Part shown: piece after piece, positions 22,624 through 33,692 of the stretch
Numbering within the stretch: the first letter of the stretch is position 1
Layout: each line of letters opens with the position of its first letter
DNA from: Verrucomicrobiota bacterium
GTDB taxonomy: Bacteria; Verrucomicrobiota; Verrucomicrobiia; Limisphaerales; SIBE01
Reading direction: 5' to 3'
DNA: 46,530 nt
NCBI GenBank assembly: GCA_016871535.1
Contig: VHCZ01000018.1
Span: 1 to 46,530, forward strand
Notes under the pieces: generated by a model
What the model saw: the letters and a program-made list of their open reading frames with translations, nothing else
Told to the model about the DNA's origin: nothing
Databases searched by the model: none
Made by a program: the position numbers and the translations under genes

Positions 22624-23334
22624 GTGCCTTCCTTGATGCTTGCGGAGGGGGTTCTTTACGCCTTAATACTGGCGCCCCGAAGAAATCACGTGACTCTCAC
22701 ATGTAGCAACCAGGCAAATCGGACTGGAATCGGCAACTTCTGGCTCGTGCTCGCGTTGGCGTGGGCCGGCCTCTTGGTTCTGAGCGCAGGATGTTCCCGC
22801 GTTCCCTCACTCCAGAACGGATCTCCTCGCACTTCGGAACTGACGGGGCTTCAAGATCTGAACGGAAATGGGGTTGACCCGCTTCCGCCAGACAGCACCA
22901 ACACGACTGTCTTCGTTTTCGTAAGCACCGATTGCCCAATTTCAAATCGTTACGCGCCGGAAATTCGCCGGCTTCACGAGAAGTTCGCGCCCCTGGGAAT
23001 CAGGTTCTGGCTCATTTACCCAAGCGCGAGTGAGTTACCCGGTGCGATCCGGAAACATCTGGAGGAGTATCAATACCCTTGCAGCGCTTTGCGTGATCCA
23101 CGGCATGAATTGGTCAAGCGAACCCAAGTGCGTGTGACACCGGAAGTCGCAGTGTTTGTTCCGGGGCCGAAGCTCGTTTATCACGGCCGGATTGATGATC
23201 GGTACGTCGATTTCGGCAAGGAACGTCCGGCGCCGACGCGGCGCGACCTTTTAGCTGTTCTAACATCGATTGCGTCCAACCAGCCGGTGACGAACGCCCC
23301 CGTTCCAGGCGTGGGCTGTTACATTTCAGACTGA
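22624..23334 (+). CDS. Thioredoxin-fold lipoprotein (redoxin family)
   Basis: A 236-residue exported protein. The N-terminal hydrophobic segment ends in LVLSAGC, a lipobox, so attachment to a membrane by lipid on that Cys is likely. The mature part is a thioredoxin fold: TVFVFVSTDCPISNRYAPEI carries a single Cys in place of the CxxC pair (CPIS), and TPEVAVFVPG is the conserved cis-proline loop. The C-terminus has a further Cys (GVGCYISD). Related domains occur next to c-type-cytochrome proteins in this phylum. Start GTG 22624 is preferred because AGGAAG lies 6 bp upstream; ATG 22636 is an alternative. Confidence 0.78.
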   Translation: MPSLMLAEGVLYALILAPRRNHVTLTCSNQANRTGIGNFWLVLALAWAGLLVLSAGCSRVPSLQNGSPRTSELTGLQDLNGNGVDPLPPDSTNTTVFVFVSTDCPISNRYAPEIRRLHEKFAPLGIRFWLIYPSASELPGAIRKHLEEYQYPCSALRDPRHELVKRTQVRVTPEVAVFVPGPKLVYHGRIDDRYVDFGKERPAPTRRDLLAVLTSIASNQPVTNAPVPGVGCYISD

Positions 23335-23483
23335 GTCGAAATCTTTCGAGTTGTGCCACGGAAACCGGGACAAGGAGGATTAAGCTGAGCCACGTTGACG
23401 CGTTTGGCCCGGTCCCAGGCCATGCACAAGCACGAGGTTTTCGCTTCCAAGCTTTTCTAAGCAAGCCTCTTGCGGCGGAGGAT

Positions 23484-23508
23484 TTGGCGCTGGCATCCGC
23501 AGTGCTAA
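23484..23508 (+). promoter_or_regulatory. CIRCE-like inverted repeat upstream of dnaK
   Basis: TTGGCGCT (23484-23491), nine bases, AGTGCTAA (23501-23508). The right arm matches the HrcA operator (TTAGCACTC-N9-GAGTGCTAA) exactly over 8 bases, and the left arm differs at two. The whole is 2 bp shorter than the canonical site. It lies about 30 bp before the dnaK start, the expected place, but no hrcA is in the window. Confidence 0.4.
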
Positions 23509-23538
23509 CCAACTTCGCGACTTTAACACGACGAATTT

Positions 23539-25476
23539 ATGGCAAAAGTATTAGGCATTGATCTGGGAACGACCAACTCCTGCATGGCAGTGATGGAGGG
23601 CGGTGAGCCAGTCGTCCTGGAAAACAGCGAAGGCAAGCGAACCACGCCTTCGGTCGTGGCCTTCACCAAGAGCGGAGAACGGTTGGTGGGAGACGCCGCC
23701 AAGCGCCAGGCTGTGACCAATCCCCGCAACACAATCTACTCCATCAAGCGCTTCATGGGCCGCAAATACGACGAGGTCGCCGAAGAGACAAAGCGCGTCC
23801 CCTACAAAGTCGTGCGTGCGTCCAATAACGATGCCGCAGTCGAGGTTGAGGTCGAAGGCAAACCCAAGGTGTTCAGCCCGCCTGAGATTTCCGCGATGAT
23901 CCTGGCAAAATTGAAAGCGGACGCCGAAATGCGCCTTGGAGAAAAGATCACCCAGGCCGTTATCACTGTGCCCGCCTATTTCAACGACTCCCAACGCCAG
24001 GCGACCAAGGATGCGGGCCGAATTGCCGGTCTGGAGGTTTTGCGCATCATCAATGAGCCCACCGCCGCCTCTCTGGCTTATGGCCTGGACAAGAAGAAGG
24101 ACGAAAAAATCGCGGTCTATGATCTCGGTGGCGGAACGTTCGACATCTCCGTCCTGGAAATCGGCGATGGCGTCTTTGAAGTCAAAGCGACCAACGGTGA
24201 CACGCATTTGGGCGGCGATGATTGGGATGCGCGGATCATGGATTGGATCCTGGATGAGTTCAAGAAAGAGCACGGAATGGATTTGCGCAAGCAACCCGAC
24301 GCCATCCAGCGGATCAAGGAGGAATCGGAGAAGGCGAAAATCGCGTTGAGCAGCGCCCAGCAATACGAGATCAACCTGCCGTTCATCACCGCCGACGCGA
24401 GCGGGCCGAAGCACATCAGCCTGAAGGTGACCCGGGCGAAGATGGAGCAGTTGTGCGACGATTTGTTCGAGCGCACCGTGGTGCCGGTGAAGAACTGTTT
24501 GAAAGACGCCGGGATCACCACCGATCAAATCGACGAACTGGTGCTGGTCGGAGGCATGACGCGCATGCCGCGAGTGGTGGAAACGGCTCGGACGCTGGTC
24601 AACAAGCCGCCGCATCAGGGCGTTAACCCGGACGAAGTCGTCGCCGTGGGGGCGGGCATTCAGGGCGGCGTGCTCAAAGGGGAAGTCAAAGACGTTCTGC
24701 TTCTGGACGTCACGCCGCTGTCGTTGGGCATCGAAACGCTGGGAGGCGTGTTCACGAAATTGATCGAGCGCAACACGACGATTCCGACGCGGAAATCGGA
24801 GATTTTCTCGACGGCCTCGGACAATCAGCCGGGCGTGGAGATTCACGTGCTGCAAGGCGAGCGTCCCATGGCCAAGGACAACAAGACCATCGGGAAGTTC
24901 CATTTGACGGACATTCCGCCGGCGCCCCGCGGCGTGCCGCAGATCGAAGTCACATTCGACATCGACGCCAACGGCATCCTGCACGTCAGCGCCAAGGACC
25001 TGGGCACAGGCAAGGAACAGAAGATTACCATCAGCGCCAGCAGCGGCTTGAACAAAGACGAAGTCGAACGCATGCGCAAAGATGCCGAGGCGCACGCCGA
25101 GGAAGACCGCCAGCAGCGAGATGAGATCGAGACCCGCAACGAAGCGGATAATGCCGTCTATCGCAGCGAAAAGATGCTCCGCGACAACGCCGACAAGATT
25201 TCCAGCGGCGACACATCGAAAATCGAAAAGGCGATCAGCGACGTGAAGGACGCCTTGAAAGGCAGCGATATGCGCGCCATCAAGACCGCCAGCGAGCGTT
25301 TGACCGAGGCGTGGCAGGCCGTCTCGGCAGAATTGTACAAAGCGGCGGCGGAAAAAACCAAAGCGGGACGCGGCCAGAGCGGCGCCGGCACCGAGGCGCG
25401 CGCCGGCGGCAAAAGCGAAGGCGGCAAGGACGAAGGCCCGATTATCGACGCCGAAGTCGTGGATGAAAAGAAGTAG
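23539..25476 (+). CDS. dnaK: Chaperone DnaK (Hsp70)
   Basis: A 645-residue Hsp70, normal length. The ATPase domain opens [19 protein letters not shown] and includes the phosphate-2 motif [26 protein letters not shown] and [12 protein letters not shown]. The linker [19 protein letters not shown] leads to the substrate-binding domain, and the C-terminus ends with the acidic DAEVVDEKK. It folds client proteins in the cytosol with DnaJ and GrpE, neither of which is in the window. It precedes groES by 138 bp on the same strand, so the three chaperone genes may be one transcript. A CIRCE-like repeat lies upstream. No strong Shine-Dalgarno precedes the ATG. Confidence 0.98.
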   Translation: MAKVLGIDLGTTNSCMAVMEGGEPVVLENSEGKRTTPSVVAFTKSGERLVGDAAKRQAVTNPRNTIYSIKRFMGRKYDEVAEETKRVPYKVVRASNNDAAVEVEVEGKPKVFSPPEISAMILAKLKADAEMRLGEKITQAVITVPAYFNDSQRQATKDAGRIAGLEVLRIINEPTAASLAYGLDKKKDEKIAVYDLGGGTFDISVLEIGDGVFEVKATNGDTHLGGDDWDARIMDWILDEFKKEHGMDLRKQPDAIQRIKEESEKAKIALSSAQQYEINLPFITADASGPKHISLKVTRAKMEQLCDDLFERTVVPVKNCLKDAGITTDQIDELVLVGGMTRMPRVVETARTLVNKPPHQGVNPDEVVAVGAGIQGGVLKGEVKDVLLLDVTPLSLGIETLGGVFTKLIERNTTIPTRKSEIFSTASDNQPGVEIHVLQGERPMAKDNKTIGKFHLTDIPPAPRGVPQIEVTFDIDANGILHVSAKDLGTGKEQKITISASSGLNKDEVERMRKDAEAHAEEDRQQRDEIETRNEADNAVYRSEKMLRDNADKISSGDTSKIEKAISDVKDALKGSDMRAIKTASERLTEAWQAVSAELYKAAAEKTKAGRGQSGAGTEARAGGKSEGGKDEGPIIDAEVVDEKK

Positions 25477-25614
25477 GGCCGTTGGATCCGGGTTTCATCT
25501 CGCGAGACTCATGGCCTCCGCGCCTCGAAAACCAGACATTACAGTTTTCCCGCAGCGGGTGCGGCGGGATTTGATTCGAACTCAACCAACAACACAAAGG
25601 AACTAACAAAGCGT

Positions 25615-25908
25615 ATGGCGATTAACGTAAAGCCACTGGGTGACCGGGTCCTGGTCGAGCCAGTGGAAGAAAAGGAAGTCAAGAAAGGCGGGATCATCAT
25701 TCCGGACACAGCCAAGGAAAAACCCATGGAAGGAATTGTCGTGGCCCTGGGCACCGGCAAGACCGATGACAACGGAAAGAAAGTCCCGTTCGAAGTCAAA
25801 GTGAAGGACCGCGTGCTGATCAGCAAGTACGGAGGCACTGAAATCAAACTGGATGGCAAGGAGTTCAAGATTCTCAACTCCGACGATATCCTGGGAATCA
25901 TCGAATAA
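25615..25908 (+). CDS. groES: Co-chaperonin GroES
   Basis: A 97-residue Hsp10 of normal length. [20 protein letters not shown] at the start and the mobile loop ([13 protein letters not shown], about 28-40) that binds GroEL are clear, as is the C-terminal [18 protein letters not shown]. It caps the GroEL ring in the cytosol. AAGGA lies about 14 bp before the ATG. It is followed by groEL after 38 bp, the usual operon. Confidence 0.97.
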   Translation: MAINVKPLGDRVLVEPVEEKEVKKGGIIIPDTAKEKPMEGIVVALGTGKTDDNGKKVPFEVKVKDRVLISKYGGTEIKLDGKEFKILNSDDILGIIE

Positions 25909-25946
25909 CCAAAACGGAACCAACTGGAAAACGAAGGAACTAAACT

Positions 25947-27584
<1,638 letters not shown>

Positions 27585-27619
27585 GCGCGCAGCGCCTTAG
27601 AGGAACCGAGGCAATCATA

Positions 27620-27653
27620 CGAGGCTGGCGCAAGCCAGCCTCGCTTTCTTTTC
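27620..27653 (+). terminator. Intrinsic terminator after groEL
   Basis: Stem CGAGGCTGGC (27620-27629) with GCCAGCCTCG (27634-27643), loop GCAA, followed by CTTTCTTTT. This is a classic rho-independent terminator and the clearest in the window. Confidence 0.85.
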
Positions 27654-27667
27654 GAAGCCGCGCCGCG

Positions 27668-27958
27668 TCACCGAGGCGCGCAGTCGGGGAGATTCCGCGC
27701 CACTTCATCCGCGGTTCGCCATCGGCGGAGCGCCGAGACCACGCACGGCAGCGCGTCCGAATAGCGGCCTGGGATGTCCGCTTCGCCCGGGAGTCGGGGC
27801 GCAAAAGCCAGCCGCTCCGCCGGCGGACAGAAATCGGTGGTGATCCCCGGTTTGTCGCCGCGCGGATCGACCCGGTACCAGCCGTGGCGCGTAAGAAAGA
27901 CCGCCGTCAATCCGTGCAGACAAAAGGCCTGGCCTTCAGCGTCGAGAGACAGGTCAAA
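27668..27958 (-). pseudogene. 3' remnant of transglutaminase-like gene
   Basis: The minus-strand frame reads FDLSLDAEGQAFCLHGLTAV, then FLTRHGWYRVDPRGDKPGI, CPPAERLAF and ends DVARNLPD-like at 27668. This is the C-terminal part of transglutaminase-family proteins, where CLHGLxAVxL and GWYRVDxRGNK follow the catalytic Cys domain. An in-frame TGA lies just upstream of FDL, and the DNA beyond belongs to the next gene's leader, so the N-terminal half with the catalytic cysteine is missing. I read it as a 5'-truncated pseudogene; a short gene starting at TTG 27910 is less likely. Confidence 0.65.
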
Positions 27959-28042
27959 TCAAGAGAATTCAGGCGGAAAACGGAAAACAAACTTCTCTTG
28001 CCAAGAGCTCGAACATGGTTTCAACTGGTTTAACCTCGATCT

Positions 28043-31000
28043 ATGCAAGACAAGCAGCATCCCTTGGATGGCTTTGTGCACACCCGCCTGCCGTGGATTA
28101 TTACAGGAGGGGCATTCCTGGTTTACGCCATCACGCTCAACCATTGGGTCACGCTGGACAGCTTGCCCTATGTGGCGAAGGTGACGGGGTGGGACTGGGT
28201 GTTGCCGCTGCACGCGCCGCTGTTCTTTTTGCTGACGTTTCCGATCCGCGGGTTTCCGGAAGCGTGGCAGCCCATCGCGCTGAATCTGTTCGCAGCAGTT
28301 TGCTCCGCGCTCAGCCTGGGCCTGCTCGCCCGATCCGTCTCACTCCTGCCGCACGACCGCACCCACGCTCAGCGTCAGCGGGAACGGAGCGAGTTCTCTT
28401 TCCTCACGATTCCCGCGGCCTGGGTTCCGCCGCTCCTGGCAGCGCTGGCTTGCGGTTTGCAATTGACGTATTGGGAACACTCCGTCGCCGTCACGAACGA
28501 AGCGCTGAGCCTCCTGGTGTTTGCTTACTCGATCCGTTGTCTTCTGGAGTACCGCGTCGATCAGCGCGAATCCTGGTTGACGCGCCTGGCGCTTGTTTAC
28601 GGAGTGGGCGTCACGAACAACTGGGCGATGATCGGCTTCTTTCCGCTGTTCCTGTTCGCGCTGGTTTGGATCAAGGGAGCGAGTTTTTTCCAGATCCGTT
28701 TCATGGGACGGATGGCAGCGCTCGGCGCCATAGGATTGCTGCTGTACCTGTTGCTGCCGGCCGTCTGGGCATGGACGGATTCCGCCTCGGTTGGTTTTTG
28801 GCAATCGCTGAAGGCCGAGTTAGCCAGTCAAAAAGCCTTCCTGTTGCGGCCCGACCTGCGCAGCCGGGCGCTCTTGTTGTCGCTCACGTCCATCTTGCCG
28901 GTGTTCATCCTGGGCATTCGCTGGCCTTCGAGTTTTGGCGACACCAGCGCAGCCGGAGCGATGATCTCGAATTTGATGTTCCGGCTCATCCATGTCGTCC
29001 TGCTCGCGGCGTGCGTGTGGACGGTATTCGACCAGAAGTTCAGCCCGCGCGCGCTGGTGACCAGCCGCTACCCGTACGACGCGCTGCTGACGTTCCATTT
29101 TCTCACGGCGCTCAGCATTGGTTATCTCAGCGGTTACGTGTTGCTCGTGTTCGGGCCGGGCAAAGACCGGCCCTGGAAACGCCGGGGCCAGGGAACGTTG
29201 CTGGTGGATCGCGGTTTGACGGCCGCCGTTTGGCTGGCGTTGATCGGAGTGCCCGGGGGCCTGATTTACAAAAACCTCCACCATTTCTGGAACAGCAGCG
29301 CCCCATTGCTCAAGCAATTCGCGGAACAGTGCGCTGCGCCGTTGCCCGCAAAAAACGCCATCGTCCTCAGCGACGACCTGAACAGCCTCCTGCTTTTGGA
29401 AGCTCACATGGGCCGCGCCTCCGCGTCCAACGAACGAGTCCTGGTTCACAGCCGGTCACTGCCGATTCCGGAGTACCACCGGCAACTCGTCAAACGCTAT
29501 CCGGCGCGCTGGCCCGACATCCTGGCGGGCCAACCGCAAGGCGAGATCGTGGATGACGTGGACTTGCTGGCCACGCTGATTGGCCTGAGCCAGACGAACG
29601 AAATCTATTACCTGCATCCGAGCTTCGGATTTTACTTCGAGAAATTCTACCCGCGTCCGTTGGGGCTGGCGTCGCGCCTGGTGCTCTATCCGACCAACTT
29701 GATCAACCCGCCGCCTTTGACCCGGCAGGAATTCGATACCAACCAGCTTTTTTGGCGAGGCCTCGAAGACACCTTGAATCTCGTGAAAGAGCAAACGCGG
29801 CGGGAATCCCGGGACGCGCTTTTCCTCTCCGTGTTTTATTCGCGCGCCGCCAATGACTGGGGCGTTTCCGCGCAACGGTTCGGGCAGCTCCCCGAAGCCG
29901 GCCGCATGTTTGAACTCGCCAGCGGCCTGAACACGAATAACAGACCCGCGCGCGTCAATGTCGCTTTCAACCGATTGCTCCGCGCCGAGGCGGGCAGCGC
30001 CGGAAGCTCCGCCCGAAGCGCGGAAGACCGGCTCGGCGAGTTCCGGGATTGGGAAAGCATGCTGGCGTTCAACGGCGTGTTTGACGAACCCGATTACTGC
30101 CTTCACCTCGGAGATATCTTCTTCCAGCAAACCCTATTTCGCCAGGCCGCTCTGCAGTTCAGCCGCGTCCGGGAACTCCAGCCCACCAATCTTGTCCCGC
30201 AATTGCGGCTGGCCAACGTCTTCCTGCAATGGCGCAGGCCCGATCTGGCACTCGAACGCATCGCACAAGTCCGTGCCTCGAAGGCCTTTCCGCCATTGAC
30301 ACCGGACGACGAGCTGGCCCTGGCGCGCCTCGAAGCCTCCGCTCACTTCAGCAGAACCAACTATCCGGCTGCGGAACAAATCCTCATCAAGGCACAGGAA
30401 AGGTTTCCCGACCACTCGACCGCCCTGGAGGCGCTGGCCCGCTTTTACGCGCACACCAGTCAAACCAACAAAGCGCTGGCCACGATTGACCGGATGCTTC
30501 AGAAGGATCCCGGCAATGGCTCCGCGCTGATGGACCAGGCGACGATTCACTTCAACAGCCGCGACTACGACAAATCGCTGGCCTCGCTGGACCGCATTCT
30601 TCAGAAAGATCCCAAAAACATCTCGGCCTTGCTCTACAAGGTGCTTGTGCACATGGAACGCAAAGATCACTCGAAAGCGCTCGCCGACGTGGAACGCGTC
30701 CTGGAGATCGAGGCCGACAACTACGACGGGCTGCTCCAAAAGGGGATCATTCTGATTGAAACGAAAAAGTTCGAGGACGCAGCCAGGCCATTGACCCAAC
30801 TGCTCAAGATAAACCCGAACGACGTCAACGCGCTGAAGAATCGCGGCATCGCCCATCTGCAGGGTGGTCGCCTGAACGAAGCCCAAACCGATTACGAAAA
30901 ACTCCAGCGCCAACTCCCGAAATATCACGTGCCCTATTACGGATTGGCCGAGATCGCTTACCGGAAGAAGGACACCGCGGCCGCCATTCGCAACTACGAG

Positions 31001-31117
31001 TACTACTTGAAGTTCGTTCCTGAACCGAAGAGCGCCGAACCAGAAAGCCCCGAACTGGCCGCGGAGAAGAAGATGGTCAATGACCGGCTCAAGGAGCTGC
31101 GCGCGGCCGGTCGCTAA
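28043..31117 (+). CDS. DUF2723 membrane protein with C-terminal TPRs
   Basis: A 1024-residue integral membrane protein. The N-terminal half (to about residue 415) has around ten hydrophobic helices and the DUF2723 opening (ITLNHWVTLDSLPYVAKVTG, then PLHAPLFFLLTFPIR), a family related to lipid-linked-sugar glycosyltransferases (GT-C fold). A soluble middle follows, then from about residue 610 at least eight TPR units (ALMDQATIHFNSRDYDKSLA, ALLYKVLVHMERKDHSKALA, ALKNRGIAHLQGGRLNEAQT). The TPR part is probably a protein-interaction arm. It starts a cluster with a GT4 glycosyltransferase and a WecA/MraY-type enzyme, suggesting a role in envelope glycan synthesis; this is inference. Confidence 0.85.
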   Translation: MQDKQHPLDGFVHTRLPWIITGGAFLVYAITLNHWVTLDSLPYVAKVTGWDWVLPLHAPLFFLLTFPIRGFPEAWQPIALNLFAAVCSALSLGLLARSVSLLPHDRTHAQRQRERSEFSFLTIPAAWVPPLLAALACGLQLTYWEHSVAVTNEALSLLVFAYSIRCLLEYRVDQRESWLTRLALVYGVGVTNNWAMIGFFPLFLFALVWIKGASFFQIRFMGRMAALGAIGLLLYLLLPAVWAWTDSASVGFWQSLKAELASQKAFLLRPDLRSRALLLSLTSILPVFILGIRWPSSFGDTSAAGAMISNLMFRLIHVVLLAACVWTVFDQKFSPRALVTSRYPYDALLTFHFLTALSIGYLSGYVLLVFGPGKDRPWKRRGQGTLLVDRGLTAAVWLALIGVPGGLIYKNLHHFWNSSAPLLKQFAEQCAAPLPAKNAIVLSDDLNSLLLLEAHMGRASASNERVLVHSRSLPIPEYHRQLVKRYPARWPDILAGQPQGEIVDDVDLLATLIGLSQTNEIYYLHPSFGFYFEKFYPRPLGLASRLVLYPTNLINPPPLTRQEFDTNQLFWRGLEDTLNLVKEQTRRESRDALFLSVFYSRAANDWGVSAQRFGQLPEAGRMFELASGLNTNNRPARVNVAFNRLLRAEAGSAGSSARSAEDRLGEFRDWESMLAFNGVFDEPDYCLHLGDIFFQQTLFRQAALQFSRVRELQPTNLVPQLRLANVFLQWRRPDLALERIAQVRASKAFPPLTPDDELALARLEASAHFSRTNYPAAEQILIKAQERFPDHSTALEALARFYAHTSQTNKALATIDRMLQKDPGNGSALMDQATIHFNSRDYDKSLASLDRILQKDPKNISALLYKVLVHMERKDHSKALADVERVLEIEADNYDGLLQKGIILIETKKFEDAARPLTQLLKINPNDVNALKNRGIAHLQGGRLNEAQTDYEKLQRQLPKYHVPYYGLAEIAYRKKDTAAAIRNYEYYLKFVPEPKSAEPESPELAAEKKMVNDRLKELRAAGR

Positions 31118-31239
31118 GATGGAGGGAATCAACACCGCTCGTCGCTGCCGAGGACACGAGGCTCTGCATATTGCGGATTTCGGATTCGGAGAAGCGAGCC
31201 TCCTTATGTCGGCTGCCGCGGCCTTCAAAACACACTCTG

Positions 31240-31267
31240 AGTGGTCCATCTCATAAGTACACTCACG
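31240..31267 (+). repeat. Single end of GTGGTCC repeat at a gene start
   Basis: AGTGGTCCATCTCATAAGTA, continuing CACTCACGG, matches the terminal repeat of the element at 46215-46488 except at about three positions. It abuts the ATG of the glycosyltransferase gene (31269). No partner end is present nearby. Confidence 0.6.
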
Positions 31268-31268
31268 G

Positions 31269-32423
31269 ATGCGCGTCACGCACGTCATCACGCGCTTGAT
31301 CGTTGGCGGCGCCCAAGAGAACACCCTGGCGTCAGTTCTGGGGCTGCGAACCAAACCTGACGTGGAAATCAATCTGATCTCCGGCCTAACCACCGGCCCG
31401 GAAGGCTCCCTGGAACATCAAGCCGCCGCCGTTCCTGACCTGCTCACGGTCGTCCCGGAACTAATCCGGACTCCTCATCCCTGGAAGGACGCGCTGGCTT
31501 ACCGCCGCCTCATCCAGTTGTTTCGCCAGCGGCGACCGCACATTGTGCACACGCACAGCGGCAAAGCCGGGATTCTTGGACGCCTGGCCGCGGCTAAAGC
31601 CGGGGTGCCGATCGTCGTTCATTCCATTCACGGCCCGTCATTCGGCAGCTTCCAGAGGTGGCTTCTCAATCTCGTTTTCCGAAGCGCTGAGCGCCACGCG
31701 GCCCGATTCACCACGCATTTCATCGCGGTCGCAAACGCAATGATCCACCAGTACCTCAAGGCCGGAATCGGAAAGCCCGAGAACTACACGCGAATTTTCA
31801 GCGGCTTCGCTCTGGAGCCATTTCTGGCTGCGTCCCATGATTCGAAACTGCGCGCCAGGCTCGGTCTTGCGGAAACGGATTTCGTGGTCGGCAAGATCGC
31901 GCGGCTCTTCAAATTGAAGGGGCACGACGATCTCTTGACTGTGGCGCCGCGCCTCGTGAAAGCGTGTCCGCGAATGAAGTTTCTCCTCGTAGGCGACGGC
32001 GCATGGCGGTCGCGATTTGAACAAAGGGTGCGCGATCTGGGCCTGGAAAAGCACGTCCTCTTCACGGGGTTGGTTCCGCCGGACGCGATCCCGTCCTTTA
32101 TCGGCATCATGGGTGTTCTCGTCCATCTGTCGCGCCGGGAAGGCCTGGCGCGCGCCTTGCCGCAAGCTCTGACGGCTGCGCGCCCGGTTGTCGCTTACGA
32201 TTGCGACGGAGCACGCGAAGTCTGCCTCGACAACGAAACAGGTTTTCTGGTCCGGCCCGGGGATCTGGAAACGCTGGCTGAACGCCTTCTTCAACTGGCG
32301 GCCGATGAAGAACTGCGGCAAAGACTGGGCCGCCGAGGCCGGGCGCTCGCGTCCGAGCAATTCTCTGTCGCGAAGATGGTGGACGCGCAGTATGAGCTTT
32401 ATCTGAAGTTGCTCAACCGATGA
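31269..32423 (+). CDS. Glycosyltransferase family 4
   Basis: A 384-residue GT-B glycosyltransferase. The N-terminal acceptor domain opens VTHVITRLIVGGAQENTLAS (the GG loop) and has HIVHTHSGKAGILGRLAA. The C-terminal donor domain has KLKGHDDLLTVAPRLVKACP, FLLVGDGAWRSRFE and the EX7E-like SRREGLARALPQALTAARPV, then NETGFLVRPGD. It transfers a sugar from a nucleotide donor to a growing glycan on the cytosolic face. Its stop overlaps the next start by 4 bp (ATGA), so the two are one operon. The upstream 28 bp derive from a dispersed repeat. Confidence 0.92.
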   Translation: MRVTHVITRLIVGGAQENTLASVLGLRTKPDVEINLISGLTTGPEGSLEHQAAAVPDLLTVVPELIRTPHPWKDALAYRRLIQLFRQRRPHIVHTHSGKAGILGRLAAAKAGVPIVVHSIHGPSFGSFQRWLLNLVFRSAERHAARFTTHFIAVANAMIHQYLKAGIGKPENYTRIFSGFALEPFLAASHDSKLRARLGLAETDFVVGKIARLFKLKGHDDLLTVAPRLVKACPRMKFLLVGDGAWRSRFEQRVRDLGLEKHVLFTGLVPPDAIPSFIGIMGVLVHLSRREGLARALPQALTAARPVVAYDCDGAREVCLDNETGFLVRPGDLETLAERLLQLAADEELRQRLGRRGRALASEQFSVAKMVDAQYELYLKLLNR

Positions 32424-33457
32424 CCTTCCCCTTCAACGTTTATCTCCTGGCGTTTGTTTCCGCATTCCTGGCGGCGCTGATTTCACTGCCGGCGTGGCGG
32501 CGATGGTGTAATCGGACCGGATTGGTCGATGATCCGGGGCACCGAAAAATCCACGACCAGCCAATCGCGCTGGCCGGAGGCTTCGCCGTGCTCACGGCGC
32601 TCGCGCTGGCCTTGATCGGGGGTATCGTTGCCGTTTCGGTCAGCACTTATTTTTGGGGAAGCGGCCTGCCGAATCCCATGAGCCAGGCGCCTGGGATGGG
32701 ACGCGGTTTGTTGGATGCAGAGACGAGCGATTTGCTGCAATACGGGCTTCGCCGCCGCGCGGCTCAGTTGGTGGCGATTTTTCTCGGGGCGGCCGCCATG
32801 TTTTTCCTGGGCTGGCTGGACGACAAACACGAACTGAAACCCGCTGTGAAGTTCAGCGGCCAGCTTTTCATCGCGGCGCTGGTGGCAGCTTCGGGCGTTC
32901 GGATCACGCTGTTCGTGCCCAGCGTTCTGTTCAGTTACGCCGTGACCATTCTCTGGATTCTGACCGTGACGAACGCGTTCAACCTCATGGACAACATGAA
33001 TGGACTGTGTTCGGGCCTGGGGGCCATTTGCGCATGGCAATTCGCCTGGAGCGCAGCGCTGCACGGCCAGTACCTGGTCGCGTCCTTCGCTTTGATGATT
33101 TCCGGAGCGCTTCTGGGTTTTCTTCCTTACAACTTCCCGAAAGCCACGGCGTTTCTCGGCGACGCGGGCAGCCATCTGGTGGGATTCCTCCTCGCGGTGC
33201 TCGCGGTTCTTCCGCACTTTTACTCCCGCGAACATCAGAACGCGTGGGCGGTGTTGTCCCCGCTGCTCATCCTCGCCGTTCCGCTGTTGGATTTGGCCTG
33301 GGTCGTCATCCTGCGCTGGCGGATCGGAAAGCCGTTTTACGTGGGCGACACCAATCACCTGTCGCATCGCCTCGTCCGCCGTGGCCTGAGCCGCGCCCGA
33401 GCCGTGGCCGTCATCTGGCTCATCGCAGCGGCGGTGGGCAGCGTGGCGTTCCTCTAA
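32420..33457 (+). CDS. WecA/MraY-type polyprenyl-phosphate sugar-1-P transferase
   Basis: A 345-residue membrane enzyme of Pfam family Glycos_transf_4, with about ten membrane helices. It loads a sugar-1-phosphate from UDP-sugar onto polyprenyl phosphate, starting envelope polysaccharide synthesis. Motifs: VDDPGHRKIHDQPIALAGG near residue 35, LGWLDDKHELKP (Asp pair), NAFNLMDNMNGLCSGLG (variant of NxxNxxDG with Asn for one Asp), AFLGDAGSHLVG and the C-terminal DTNHLSHRLVRRGLSR. These fit the WecA-like rather than the MraY branch, though the sugar is unknown. It overlaps the GT4 gene by 4 bp. Confidence 0.9.
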   Translation: MTFPFNVYLLAFVSAFLAALISLPAWRRWCNRTGLVDDPGHRKIHDQPIALAGGFAVLTALALALIGGIVAVSVSTYFWGSGLPNPMSQAPGMGRGLLDAETSDLLQYGLRRRAAQLVAIFLGAAAMFFLGWLDDKHELKPAVKFSGQLFIAALVAASGVRITLFVPSVLFSYAVTILWILTVTNAFNLMDNMNGLCSGLGAICAWQFAWSAALHGQYLVASFALMISGALLGFLPYNFPKATAFLGDAGSHLVGFLLAVLAVLPHFYSREHQNAWAVLSPLLILAVPLLDLAWVVILRWRIGKPFYVGDTNHLSHRLVRRGLSRARAVAVIWLIAAAVGSVAFL

Positions 33458-33494
33458 AATCTGCGCTCCTTTGTCCACAGGCCTGCTGCGGCGA

Positions 33495-33690
33495 GGGTGC
33501 GATTCAAACTGTCGGTCAGCGAAGTCTTCCCCCTCTTTTCCCGAAGGGAGGAGAGGGCTGGGGAGAGGAGGGGCGTCCGATTTCGCTTTTCCAAGAAACC
33601 CTTCTCTCCAGCTCCTCTCCAGCTCTCTCTCTACTTGTTCCTCGCGGGGAGAGAGAGGAGCCAATCGAATCGCGACTGACCGAAACTTCT
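33495..33690. repeat. Inverted-repeat element, CCCTCTC type
   Basis: Starts GGGTGCGATTCAAACTGTCG and ends with a degenerate complementary arm (AATCGCGACTGACCGAAACT). The core has CCCTCTTTTCCCGAAGGG and GGGGAGAGAGAGG. It matches the plan and length of 6977-7172. No gene is present. Confidence 0.65.
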
Positions 33691-33692
33691 AA

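Noticed and set aside
23551-25095. 514-codon minus-strand frame opposite dnaK
   Set aside because: Pure antisense shadow of a strongly conserved gene; composition is typical of high-GC antisense frames.
25490-25520. Terminator after dnaK
   Set aside because: There is a short palindrome (TCTCGCGAGA) but no long stem or T-run, and groES follows closely on the same strand.
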